NCBI GenBank assembly: GCA_021108275.1
Contig: JAIORD010000028.1
Coordinates: 62,001-126,000 of the forward strand
Source: Methanococcoides sp.
Lineage (GTDB): Archaea; Halobacteriota; Methanosarcinia; Methanosarcinales; Methanosarcinaceae
Direction of reading: 5' to 3'
DNA length: 64,000 nucleotides
Part shown: piece after piece, positions 17,888 through 26,200 of the stretch
How the letters are laid out: each line of letters begins with the position of its first letter
How positions within the stretch are numbered: position 1 is the first letter of the stretch
Notes under the pieces: model-generated
What the model was told of the DNA's origin: nothing
Seen by the model: only the letters and a program-made list of their open reading frames with translations
Database searches by the model: none
Translations under genes and position numbers: made by a program

Positions 17888-18760
17888 TCATTTCAATAAA
17901 AGTATAATCAAATATCCTCTTTCTGAATTATTAATTTCCTGAAGCATTTTTTCTTTTTCTATAGGTATTGATAGTTTCTTGAAATACTCTATCAGGTCAG
18001 ATCCCCATTGCAGAGCCTGCGGGTCAGAGCTTGTAAGCTTCAGATGATCAAGCACCATTTCTTTATTGAAAAGTGCTATCATGAAAAGATTATCAGTGAC
18101 CGAGATCGATCCTATTGTTACATCTTCTTTCAGAATGAACAGTTCTGACCTGTCAGATCCAAGTATTATCTTCAGGTCCTTTTCACGATCCTGTTTCATC
18201 CTGTCAAACACGGCTTTTGTGAGTATAAGTGTTATATTGATGCCTCTTTTGGCAAGCATGGCATAGTTATGAGGGCATTGCGGGTGGAAAAAGGAAGCAA
18301 GGGTTTCTATACTTGCTGACTTTGCAAGGCTGTCATTAAATTCTTTGGGAGGCTCAAAAATACATGTCATGTCAGGCCTTTTGAGCTCGCACTTTTCCAG
18401 ATCCCATATCCTGTCACAAAATTCTTCAGGAATAGAGCTCAGGTTACGGCTCATCCAGTACTCATAATTGTCCTCGAAAACTTCAATGGTGCCAAGAAGG
18501 GGTTTCATTTTCTTGACAAGTATCCGTGCAGCATCTGTCAATGAATAGACTTTGTCATCATATGCAATAAGGTCAAGTTTTCTCAGCTTCTTGATCTGTG
18601 GAAGCATGGCACTGGATGTAACATCGAGTACTTCCTTTATCTCATCGATATCCTTCGGTCCATCCATTAGAAGCAGAAGTAAGTTCTTTCTTTTATCTGA
18701 AAGGAAGATTGTATCGATAAGTGAAGCTTGCATTTTTGATCTTGTCCTGAATGTATCCAA
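17888..18760 (-). CDS. Winged-helix regulator with FilR1-type C-terminal domain
   Basis: A 290-residue transcription factor. Residues of about 15-85 form an ArsR/MarR-like winged helix (DIDEIKEVLDVTSSAMLPQI is the recognition region). The rest matches the methanogen family formerly called DUF1724 and now FilR1, a ligand or signal domain ending the protein. It is transcribed away from the FAD/Fe-S oxidoreductase gene 259 bases off, so that enzyme is the natural candidate target. The effector is unknown. Assignment of the C-terminal domain is from recall of family pattern, not a search. Confidence 0.75.
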   Translation of the reverse strand: MDTFRTRSKMQASLIDTIFLSDKRKNLLLLLMDGPKDIDEIKEVLDVTSSAMLPQIKKLRKLDLIAYDDKVYSLTDAARILVKKMKPLLGTIEVFEDNYEYWMSRNLSSIPEEFCDRIWDLEKCELKRPDMTCIFEPPKEFNDSLAKSASIETLASFFHPQCPHNYAMLAKRGINITLILTKAVFDRMKQDREKDLKIILGSDRSELFILKEDVTIGSISVTDNLFMIALFNKEMVLDHLKLTSSDPQALQWGSDLIEYFKKLSIPIEKEKMLQEINNSERGYLIILLLK

Positions 18761-18912
18761 ATGGCGTTTGTTTACTATCTATTTAGTTTCGTTCCTTTGT
18801 ATGTGCTATTCTAAATCTATAGTATTTCAAAGCCCTAATGAATTTTAACGCCTTTGCTTATTTTAAGCCCCTTTATGTTTTTTAACGTTTTTACGATACA
18901 GTAGAAGGTTAG

Positions 18913-18922
18913 GTTATATAAA
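18913..18922 (+). promoter_or_regulatory. TATA box of the FAD/Fe-S oxidoreductase gene
   Basis: GTTATATAAA lies about 100 bases before the ATG at 19020, so a leader of roughly 75-80 bases is expected. Two TTTTAACG motifs near 18842 and 18880 lie just upstream and could bind a regulator. Confidence 0.45.
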
Positions 18923-19019
18923 TTCGATTTCAACATATTATTGTTAATACTCTTACCTATCTGTCGGATCTTAGGGATGCATACGCAAAATTGAATTCAG
19001 GAAAAATGAGGGATGATCC

Positions 19020-21713
19020 ATGACCAATAATGGAATTAATGCAACTTTAAAAAGCAAGCTTGAAGAGATGTTTGAAAACCGTGTATCTTTCAGTAAACTT
19101 GAGAGATTAGTATATTCTCATGATGTGGGAGTTATTCCAGACTCTGTCAAAAAGACGATATCTACGATGCCCGATGCAGTTGTCCAGCCTGTGAATGCTG
19201 ATGAGGTATCCGCTCTTGTGAAACTTGCAATTGAGAATAAAGTTCCTATCATTCCAAGAGGTGCAGCATCCAGTGGGTTCGGTGGAGCTGTTCCTGTTGC
19301 AAATGGGATTGTCATCGACTTTGCCCGCATGACAAATGTAATTTCCATGGATACTGATGATCTCACCGCAGAGGTTGAGCCAGGTGTGGTCTGGTCAGAA
19401 CTCGATGGGAAGCTTAAAAGAAGCGGATTGACATCGCGCCTGTATCCAAGCAGTGCCCCTACTTCCACGGTTGCTGGGTGGGTTGCCCAGGGTGGTAGTG
19501 GAATTGGCAGTTATGAGTACGGTACGTTCCGGGACAACATAGTTTCAGTTGAAATGGTCGATCCACAGGGTAATTTGAAGGTAATGAAAGGGGATGACCT
19601 TGACCTTGTTTATTCACTTGAGGGTATTACAGGTATAATCACAAAGGTCACATTCAATGTGAAAAAGGACGAAGAGAACATTCCGGTCCTTGCAGCATTC
19701 GATGATGAAAAGAAATTGCAGGCTGCACTGGATGAAATTCGAAAAGCAGGAACTAAGGTCTGGTCAGTGAGCATACAGACTCCCGGCTATGTTGAACTGA
19801 GCCAGAAGGCTGCAAACGATACAACTCTTCCAAAGGGCAAGTATCTTGCACAATTCGTGTATCCACGATCATCTGTAGAAGTTGCATCCGAAGTGGAGGA
19901 TATTGTCAGGCGTAATAAAGGTGAAGTTCTCCCTGAGAACGTTGCCAGGCATGAGTGGGACAATAGGTTCTACACCATGAGGCTTAAGCGCCTTGGTCCT
20001 TCAGTGATCGCCAGTGAACTTATCGTGCCTGCGGACTCGATGGGGGATTTCCTGAAGTCCGTTGATAAGAAGTTCAAGGGCGATTTTGTCTTTGAAGGTA
20101 TAATGGAAACTCCTGACAGGTTCATCATGATGGGATTCATGCTGGCTGATGAAAGGAAAACAAATTATCCACTGAAATTCTCCTCCTCGCTCATTGTGGC
20201 AGATATTGCAAAGAAGCATGGGGGCAGACTGACGGCCACAGGCATATTCTTTACAGATGAGTCAAAGGGGCTGCTGGGTGAAGATCTGTTCAACAGGATC
20301 GTTGCCTTCAAGAAAGAATTCGATCCCGAGCACATAATGAACCCTGGAAAGGTCCTGCCACCTTCGGTGGAAAAAGACTCTCCCATAAAACAGCTTTCCA
20401 TTGCCATGAAGGGTGCAAGCAAGGGTAAATCCATAATGAGCCTTGCCGGTAAGATAATGGAAGGAAAGGATGTGGAATACAAGTATGCTGACAAATTGCC
20501 TGAGGAAATAGGCAAGGATGCGTTCATCTGTGCTCAGTGTGGAGCCTGCAAGACCACCTGTACAGTGTATGAAGCAGATCCCTGGGAAAGCAAGTCGCCA
20601 AGGGGCAAGTGGTACTTGCTTGCTGAATATCTCAAAGGTAACATTGAATTCGATGAGGAACTTGCAACTGATATGTTCCTGTGTGCCACCTGCAAGAAAT
20701 GTGACATCAAATGTCAGACGGACCTGAAGATCGCTCACCAGTTCATAAACATGCGTACTATCATGGGTGGAAAGGACTTTGAGAACACCGGTCTTGGCAT
20801 GATAAGGCAGAACGTGCTAAATTCAGGGAACTTCTGGGGATTGCCCAAGGAAGCCCTTGATTGGAAGACAGACGATATGAAAATGGCTGAGACGGGAACG
20901 ATCGGCTACTGGCCTGGATGCTGGTCATCTGCCGTTACCAAGAACATGCCACAGAACATAGTGAGGATACTGGAGAAGGCAGATATTGAGCTTGTTAATC
21001 TTGGAGAGCAGGACAACATCTGCTGTGGCCTTTACCTCGCACTTGGAGGATATTCCGAGGACTTCGTAAAGGTTGTTGAGAGAAACATCAACCTGATCAA
21101 CGAGAAAGGTGTCAAGACACTCATATTCTCCTGTCCCGGATGTTTTGCGACCTTCACGGAACAGTATTCTGCTGTTGCAGAGATGCTCGGACTTAACTGG
21201 GACGTTGAGACAAAGCACGTGGTCGTCCTGCTTGATGAACTTATCAAGGATGGCAAGTTGAAGCTCGAAAACCCACTGGACAAGAAGGTAACATACCACG
21301 ATGCATGCCATGTTTCCAGATGGTTCAATGCCTATGATTATCCAAGAGATGTGATTAAAGCGATTCCAGGTGTCGAATTCGTGGAAATGGAACATAACAG
21401 GGAAGAAGCCCTCTGTTGTGGCATTGTAACAGCATTCAATGATCTTCCAACAGTGGCCCATTGCGGACAGAAGCGTATCGGTGAAGCTACTGAAACGGGA
21501 GCCGACTATCTTGTGACCAACTGTGCAGGATGCGCCTCACAGCTTAACCTCACTTCCAATATGATGGAAGCACCTGTAAAACAAAAGGATATCACAGATC
21601 TCCTGTGTGATTCAATGGGAATCGAAGTGACCTATGATCCTACAGAGGCCATCGGTCAGTTCATGGGACAGGCAATTGAGCTTCTTGGAAAAAGCTGCAT
21701 ACACCGCCGTTAA
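19020..21713 (+). CDS. FAD-linked oxidase fused to Fe-S heterodisulfide/GlpC-like module
   Basis: An 897-residue cytoplasmic fusion enzyme. Residues of about 35-180 are the FAD-binding PCMH-type domain (PRGAASSGFGG), 190-445 the FAD-oxidase C-terminal domain ending MNPGKVLPP, 500-580 a ferredoxin-like part with two cysteine clusters (CAQCGACKTTC from C504, and CATCKKCDIKC), and 640-870 two CCG domains (SCPGCF, CCGLY, CCGIV, NCAGC). This is the architecture of D-lactate/glycolate dehydrogenases and related 2-hydroxyacid oxidases feeding electrons to Fe-S carriers. The substrate is not certain. A FilR1-type regulator is divergently placed. It appears monocistronic, with a strong terminator. Confidence 0.88.
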   Translation: MTNNGINATLKSKLEEMFENRVSFSKLERLVYSHDVGVIPDSVKKTISTMPDAVVQPVNADEVSALVKLAIENKVPIIPRGAASSGFGGAVPVANGIVIDFARMTNVISMDTDDLTAEVEPGVVWSELDGKLKRSGLTSRLYPSSAPTSTVAGWVAQGGSGIGSYEYGTFRDNIVSVEMVDPQGNLKVMKGDDLDLVYSLEGITGIITKVTFNVKKDEENIPVLAAFDDEKKLQAALDEIRKAGTKVWSVSIQTPGYVELSQKAANDTTLPKGKYLAQFVYPRSSVEVASEVEDIVRRNKGEVLPENVARHEWDNRFYTMRLKRLGPSVIASELIVPADSMGDFLKSVDKKFKGDFVFEGIMETPDRFIMMGFMLADERKTNYPLKFSSSLIVADIAKKHGGRLTATGIFFTDESKGLLGEDLFNRIVAFKKEFDPEHIMNPGKVLPPSVEKDSPIKQLSIAMKGASKGKSIMSLAGKIMEGKDVEYKYADKLPEEIGKDAFICAQCGACKTTCTVYEADPWESKSPRGKWYLLAEYLKGNIEFDEELATDMFLCATCKKCDIKCQTDLKIAHQFINMRTIMGGKDFENTGLGMIRQNVLNSGNFWGLPKEALDWKTDDMKMAETGTIGYWPGCWSSAVTKNMPQNIVRILEKADIELVNLGEQDNICCGLYLALGGYSEDFVKVVERNINLINEKGVKTLIFSCPGCFATFTEQYSAVAEMLGLNWDVETKHVVVLLDELIKDGKLKLENPLDKKVTYHDACHVSRWFNAYDYPRDVIKAIPGVEFVEMEHNREEALCCGIVTAFNDLPTVAHCGQKRIGEATETGADYLVTNCAGCASQLNLTSNMMEAPVKQKDITDLLCDSMGIEVTYDPTEAIGQFMGQAIELLGKSCIHRR

Positions 21714-21722
21714 AGATAGAAG

Positions 21723-21763
21723 GGGCTGATGAAGGTCAGCCCTGTTTCTTTATTTTATTTTTG
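21723..21763 (+). terminator. Hairpin terminator after the oxidoreductase gene
   Basis: GGGCTGA and TCAGCCC form a perfect seven-pair stem with a six-base loop, followed by a long T-rich stretch. Confidence 0.75.
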
Positions 21764-21888
21764 GTGTATGTCTTCTTTTATCTTTTCCACTTCTCCTCTC
21801 TTTGACCTTCCTTTTAATTTTGTTAAAGATAACTAACGTACATGATTTGACTACCTTGAATGAAATGTAAAACTTAGGAGCTGATTCT

Positions 21889-21969
21889 AAGGGTTATAAG
21901 CCGTTTACCCTCAATGCTCATGTAAGAGACCGCTTGGATCAATGGGAAATGTTGGTTTCAAACATTTAA
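21889..21969 (+). pseudogene. Tiny-ORF repeat copy 3, start codon lost
   Basis: The stretch matches copies 1 and 2 including the upstream TTGAATGAAATG and AGGAG region, but the start codon is AAG. The frame reads GYKPFTLNAHVRDRLDQWE and then ends after six more residues. Several codons differ from the other copies only synonymously. It lies between the oxidoreductase and histidine kinase genes with no partner gene. Confidence 0.45.
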
Positions 21970-21984
21970 TTTAATGGGGTTTTG

Positions 21985-22050
21985 GTGTCGCTTTTGTCGT
22001 TTTCCTGCGGGAATTAGGCGACAAATGTAAACGACAAAACGAAATGACAC
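21985..22050. other. Long imperfect hairpin
   Basis: TTTTGTCGTTT at 21992-22002 is perfectly complementary to 22029-22039 (11 pairs), with an outer GTGTC/GACAC pairing and a 26-base loop. It starts 16 bases after tiny-ORF copy 3. The rest of the gap up to 22310 shows no gene. Confidence 0.45.
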
Positions 22051-22310
22051 AATAAACGACAGCAAAAAACGAACGGGAAATAAGCAGAGATCAATGATGG
22101 TTTGGGTTATTTGCTTTGTAGAGATCCTCTTTCCTAAATTCAAACATCAAGATCGATCAAGTTGTAGGAATACTTTGATTGATGACGGTATCGTCCAGGC
22201 AGTTTGAGTAGCATTAACAGAGAAAATAAAAAAGAGTGAGTTACTGTGATCAGGGACTGACAAAGTACAAATGCTGTCTACCCAAGCAGTTGCATTCGAG
22301 CTAATATTAA

Positions 22311-24764
22311 TCAATGGGATGTGCTTTTAAGACTAGTTGGTATGCTAAATCCAAATGTGCTACCTTTTCCAACTTCACTTTCAACCCAAACCTCACCGCC
22401 ATGCAATTCTACAAACTTTTTGACTAATGTAAGTCCTAGTCCGGTTCCCAGTTGTTCTCTTGTTTCGAGATTATTAATTTGTTGATATGGTTGGAATAAC
22501 TCTTTCATATTTTCATCAGAAATACCAATGCCATTATCAATGATATTGATTATTATCGAGTTGTCTACAGAATAGGCTTCGATAGTAACTGTACCATTTT
22601 CGGGTGTATACTTTATAGCATTGCTTACAAAATTATAGAGAATTTGTTTAAATATTTTCTTGTCTGCGTTCATCTTGATCAAAACGGTGTCAACATTATC
22701 AATTAAATTAATGTTCTTGTTTGATGCCAGAGTAACCAGTGTGGATATTACTTCATCAATAACATTAGGTATAGAAAACTCTTCAATATAAAGTTCCATC
22801 TTATGGGCTTCGACTTTGGATAGATCAAGTATATCATTTATGAGTGATAACAGATATTTTCCACTATTCAAAACATTTCCTACATACCGTTGTTGCTTCT
22901 CATTGAGTGGGCCAAAGTCTTGCATATTAAGCATCTCTGAAAAACCAATAATTGCGTTTAAAGGTGTACGCAGATCATGGCTCATACTGGCTAAAAATTC
23001 ACTTTTGGCACGACTCGCGGATTCTGCTACAATTTTTTCATTTAATGCTTTTTCATAGTTTATTCGTTTAGTTACATCTCTGTTAATTGACATTATTGCA
23101 GGTTTACCTTCATATTCAATAAACGAAACATTTACTTCCAATGTAACTTTACTTCCATTTTTATGGTATGCATCTGTATAACCAGTATCCAGAGTTAAAT
23201 TTCCTGTTTCTTGAAACACTTTCTCGCTTTCCAGATGAGTCTGTTTTGATTCTTCAGTAACAAAATCAAGTCTATGATGGCCTATCAGTTCTTCTGGGGT
23301 GCGTCCAGTCAATTCTCCAGCTTTTTTATTTGCATATTTTATCAGGTCATCTTGGATAATAACAATTCCATCGTTTCCTTTTTCCACAAGGGTCGAGTAT
23401 TTTTTCTCCGATGCTTTTAAAGCCAATTCTGCTTTTTTACGATTGGTAATATCCTGCACCAAAGCCATAACACAGAAAGAATTATTTCTAGAGCTAGGTA
23501 GCAAAACAGCAGAAGCATGTCCCCAGACAATCGAACCATCCTTGCGGACAAAACGCTTTTCAAAATGGAAATGCTGTCGTTTCCCTAAAGCAAGTTCTTC
23601 AAAGAAAAAGCGTACATATTCCCGATCATCAGGATGAATTGGATCAAATGCTTTTAGTTGTAAAAGTTCATCTTTAGAGTAACCAAGGAATTGCCATAAG
23701 GATGGGTTTACTTGAAGGATATCTCCATCAGATGAGAATACGGCCATTCCAGCGGCAGAATGCTGGAACATGGAACGAAACTTTTCTTCGCTATCCTGTA
23801 AAGCTTCTTCTGTCTTCTTACGCTCGGTGATATCGCGAACACTGCTGAGAATTGCTGGAATACCTCCATAATCAATGAGACAACTGCTCATTTCAGCTGG
23901 GAAGGTAGAACCATCCTTGCAAGAAATAATCGTCTCAGAGATTTTATGTCCATTCTGTGATACTTCTTTAATTAACGCTGGTATCTTTGCTGCATATTCT
24001 GGAATGTCCACTTCCATGGGAGCCATTCGTAACATTTCAGCTCTATCGTAACCAATGATTTCGCAAGCTGTCTGATTTACTTCCATAAATTGACCATCAA
24101 GGTCATATATGCCAATTGCATCACTGGCATGGTTAAATAAGGTTCTGAACTTGTTTTCAGATCCCTTAAGCTCCTCATAAGCTAATTTTAAGTCATCATG
24201 AGCCTCTTGTAATTCAGTTGTTCGCTCTGCAACCATTTGCTGGAGATGATTACTTTGATCTTGTAATCTTTCTATGAGCTGTTCGCGTTCGGCTAATTGG
24301 AGAACAACACGCAAATCTGTTTCAACTGATTCCTTGAATTCAAATATTAATTCTTTATAAGATGTAGCCTTTGGATTATCCTTAACGTCTAGCACACAGA
24401 TCGTACCGAATATTTCACCGTCGGACCACTCGAGTGGAAAACCAAGATAATAAATCATCCCCAAATCAATATCCGGATTGTGATCCCATTTCGTATCCTT
24501 TAAGGCGTCAGTAACCAAAAGTTGTCTGCGCTGCTTCATAACAGTTTCACAGTAAAGTCCAGTATTGAGGTCTGCTCTTTCCCCTTTCTCATATGGATTA
24601 TCCTCCGTTGCACTCGATAGAAATACCTCTATCTGCGGAGGATCAACCTTCATGATCAATCCAGCAGGTACACCGATAACCTTGGCCATCTGATCTACGA
24701 TTCGTTGCCACTTAGTAACGGTTTCATCGGGAATTTCAGGTTTTTTTAGTGTGATACTTGCCAT
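22311..24764 (-). CDS. Soluble sensor histidine kinase, GAF-PAS-PAS-PAS
   Basis: An 817-residue kinase with no membrane segment. The order is: GAF domain (about 15-165), coiled coil (165-205), three PAS domains (205-325, 325-450, 450-570), HisKA with the phospho-accepting histidine at about 596 in MSHDLRTPLNAIIGFSEML, and a HATPase domain with N box (NFVSNAIKYTPENG), G1 (IDNGIGI) and G2 (GTGLGLTL). It should sense intracellular cues such as redox state or small ligands. No response regulator lies nearby, so it is an orphan kinase. It is single and oppositely oriented to the oxidoreductase gene. Confidence 0.92.
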   Translation of the reverse strand: MASITLKKPEIPDETVTKWQRIVDQMAKVIGVPAGLIMKVDPPQIEVFLSSATEDNPYEKGERADLNTGLYCETVMKQRRQLLVTDALKDTKWDHNPDIDLGMIYYLGFPLEWSDGEIFGTICVLDVKDNPKATSYKELIFEFKESVETDLRVVLQLAEREQLIERLQDQSNHLQQMVAERTTELQEAHDDLKLAYEELKGSENKFRTLFNHASDAIGIYDLDGQFMEVNQTACEIIGYDRAEMLRMAPMEVDIPEYAAKIPALIKEVSQNGHKISETIISCKDGSTFPAEMSSCLIDYGGIPAILSSVRDITERKKTEEALQDSEEKFRSMFQHSAAGMAVFSSDGDILQVNPSLWQFLGYSKDELLQLKAFDPIHPDDREYVRFFFEELALGKRQHFHFEKRFVRKDGSIVWGHASAVLLPSSRNNSFCVMALVQDITNRKKAELALKASEKKYSTLVEKGNDGIVIIQDDLIKYANKKAGELTGRTPEELIGHHRLDFVTEESKQTHLESEKVFQETGNLTLDTGYTDAYHKNGSKVTLEVNVSFIEYEGKPAIMSINRDVTKRINYEKALNEKIVAESASRAKSEFLASMSHDLRTPLNAIIGFSEMLNMQDFGPLNEKQQRYVGNVLNSGKYLLSLINDILDLSKVEAHKMELYIEEFSIPNVIDEVISTLVTLASNKNINLIDNVDTVLIKMNADKKIFKQILYNFVSNAIKYTPENGTVTIEAYSVDNSIIINIIDNGIGISDENMKELFQPYQQINNLETREQLGTGLGLTLVKKFVELHGGEVWVESEVGKGSTFGFSIPTSLKSTSH

Positions 24765-24947
24765 AATTTCCCCATTTCAGTTTGCATCCGTAATTCTCTT
24801 CATTAATTGTTAATATTATATATGAACTTTAGAATATATAGTCAGACTGAATATATACCTAAGTCATTGGTATTTTCCAGTAGGGGAAGCATATATACTT
24901 CGAGGTACTTCTTAACTGACACATGATTTTCTTCATCGGCCACGGAT

Positions 24948-25277
24948 TCACTCCGGCATTTCGATATCGATGACTTCTCTAATCTTACTCACAATCTCCT
25001 GTGCTTCTGCAGTTGTAACATTGTCATCTGCAAGAGCATTATCGAGTGTGTCAATGAGTTCACTGACATCGCCAAGTTTATCTTAGACTGCTTTCAGGTT
25101 CGAGTTGACTATATCCAGTCCTTCTTTTGCTGCCCTGTCTTCAAAACCCAGGGCAGGCATGGCAACTCCTATCAGACCACTGGCAAGCGTGATCAATTCA
25201 GCTACGACTAGGTTATCCATGGCATAACCTACTGGAAGGTCACACTCAAGATTAAATATCGCATCTGTTTGATTCAA
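24948..25277 (-). pseudogene. Small gene interrupted by an in-frame TAA
   Basis: The frame starts at a TTG at 25277 (or ATG at 25217) and encodes a hydrophobic stretch (VVAELITLASGLIGVAM), then meets TAA at 25083-25085. After it, the same frame stays open for 44 codons (DKLGDVSELIDTL, then DDNVTTAEAQEIVSKIREV) to TGA at 24948-24950. The protein-like second half shows a recent nonsense mutation, or unusual readthrough. It overlaps the end of the upstream gene by 26 bases, as operon partners do. Family not recognised; the helical, short, acidic style recalls virus or plasmid proteins. Confidence 0.55.
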
Positions 25278-25698
25278 GTTTTTTCATCTCGATGAGGGAA
25301 TTTGAAGAATTAATTTTATCAATCACACGGGCATATCTCCCCGCAATCTGTAAATATGTGAGAATTATTAATGCTTTGCTTCTGTCGATGCCTTTTGCTT
25401 CTACTTCCTTTTCAATGATATGATACCCATGGAAAGAATCGATATCCCCATATTCGTATTCATCAAGAATATCACAAAAGTTTATGAGATCGTATCTTGT
25501 GACTACTTTTTTTTCGTCCGTAATGGGTTGGTATCCCATTGCTTCATCAATCACTTCTTCAATTCCGTTAGATAATCCGTATATAGTATCATCCGTTACC
25601 GGACACATGTCAGGATCGACTCTTTTTTGAAGTTTGAATATTTCGCCTAATATCTTGGCAACGTCGTATTTGTCGATTATTTGATTATTATTACTCAT
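25252..25698 (-). CDS. Hypothetical protein (148 aa)
   Basis: A soluble, acidic, mostly helical protein starting MSNNNQIIDKYDVAKILGEI. It has no signal peptide, membrane segment or recognised catalytic motif. The central part, with DLINFCDILDEYEYGDIDSF and then KALIILTYLQIAGRYARV, looks like a compact helical domain. It overlaps the broken small gene that follows on the same strand. Both lie in a gene-poor accessory stretch with repeat relics, so a mobile-element origin is possible but unproven. Confidence 0.55.
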   Translation of the reverse strand: MSNNNQIIDKYDVAKILGEIFKLQKRVDPDMCPVTDDTIYGLSNGIEEVIDEAMGYQPITDEKKVVTRYDLINFCDILDEYEYGDIDSFHGYHIIEKEVEAKGIDRSKALIILTYLQIAGRYARVIDKINSSNSLIEMKKLESNRCDI

Positions 25699-25958
25699 GC
25701 ATTTTACCTATTTTTATCATTAATTGATTAAAAAATAATATTTTAAGAACGGACATATGCAGGATCAGTTAATAATCTTGCAAGAACACAAAATTCGGAT
25801 GGGGAGTAAGTATCATTGGTAAGGATTTAAACTTTTTTTTTGATGTAAATATTCAGAATATATTCCTAAAGAGGTTTTAAAAATTATTGAAATAGTCACT
25901 TTGGAAAAAGGAATACAATCTGTTTGTTAATATTCGGAGAGTTCGGTTTTTTCAAGAT

Positions 25959-26014
25959 AACTATAACCCCAAAAGATTGTGCGAGGGATAAAATTTAAAC
26001 TTGTTAAAAATCTA
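25959..26014. repeat. Two-hairpin repeat resembling a tRNA 3' end, copy C (degenerate)
   Basis: It keeps CCCC-loop-GCGAGGGAT and a decayed ATTTAAAC core in place of TTGAACC. Weaker than the other copies. Confidence 0.35.
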
Positions 26015-26033
26015 GCGTACACTTTTTCCACGT

Positions 26034-26100
26034 TGTATATATCCCCAATGAAATGTGCGGGGGGTGGAATTTGAACCCTTCAAATTCCTAATATGACCTG
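26034..26100. repeat. tRNA-Leu-like 3' end fragment / two-hairpin repeat, copy D
   Basis: On the minus strand this reads GGGTTCAAAT then TCCACCCCCCGCA, very close to the T-loop and 3' acceptor strand of archaeal tRNA-Leu. On the plus strand GGAATTTGAA-CCC-TTCAAATTCC is a perfect ten-pair inverted repeat. It lies near the downstream edge of the GC-rich acetolactate synthase operon, which fits a past attachment site. Confidence 0.45.
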
Positions 26101-26200
26101 TCCCTCAAAGAAGAACATGAACACCAGCACACCGAGCAGGGCTTCCGCTGCAGAGATCAAACATCATGTGGCATTTCTGGAAGTGCGTGGCACCAACCGC
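26080..26200 (-). pseudogene. Remnant of a membrane protein C-terminus
   Basis: Immediately after the acetolactate synthase stop, one frame reads ATHFQKCHMMFDL and, after a frame change, another reads ISAAEALLGVLVFMFFFEGQ up to a stop at 26080-26082. The hydrophobic end suggests a lost membrane protein that once followed in the operon. The stop falls inside repeat copy D. Confidence 0.35.

Noticed and set aside
21958-22143. 61-codon minus-strand frame
   Set aside because: It covers a long inverted repeat and low-complexity CGACAAA sequence, with no sign of coding selection.
25083-25085. TAA in the small gene as a pyrrolysine codon
   Set aside because: Pyrrolysine uses TAG; this is TAA.
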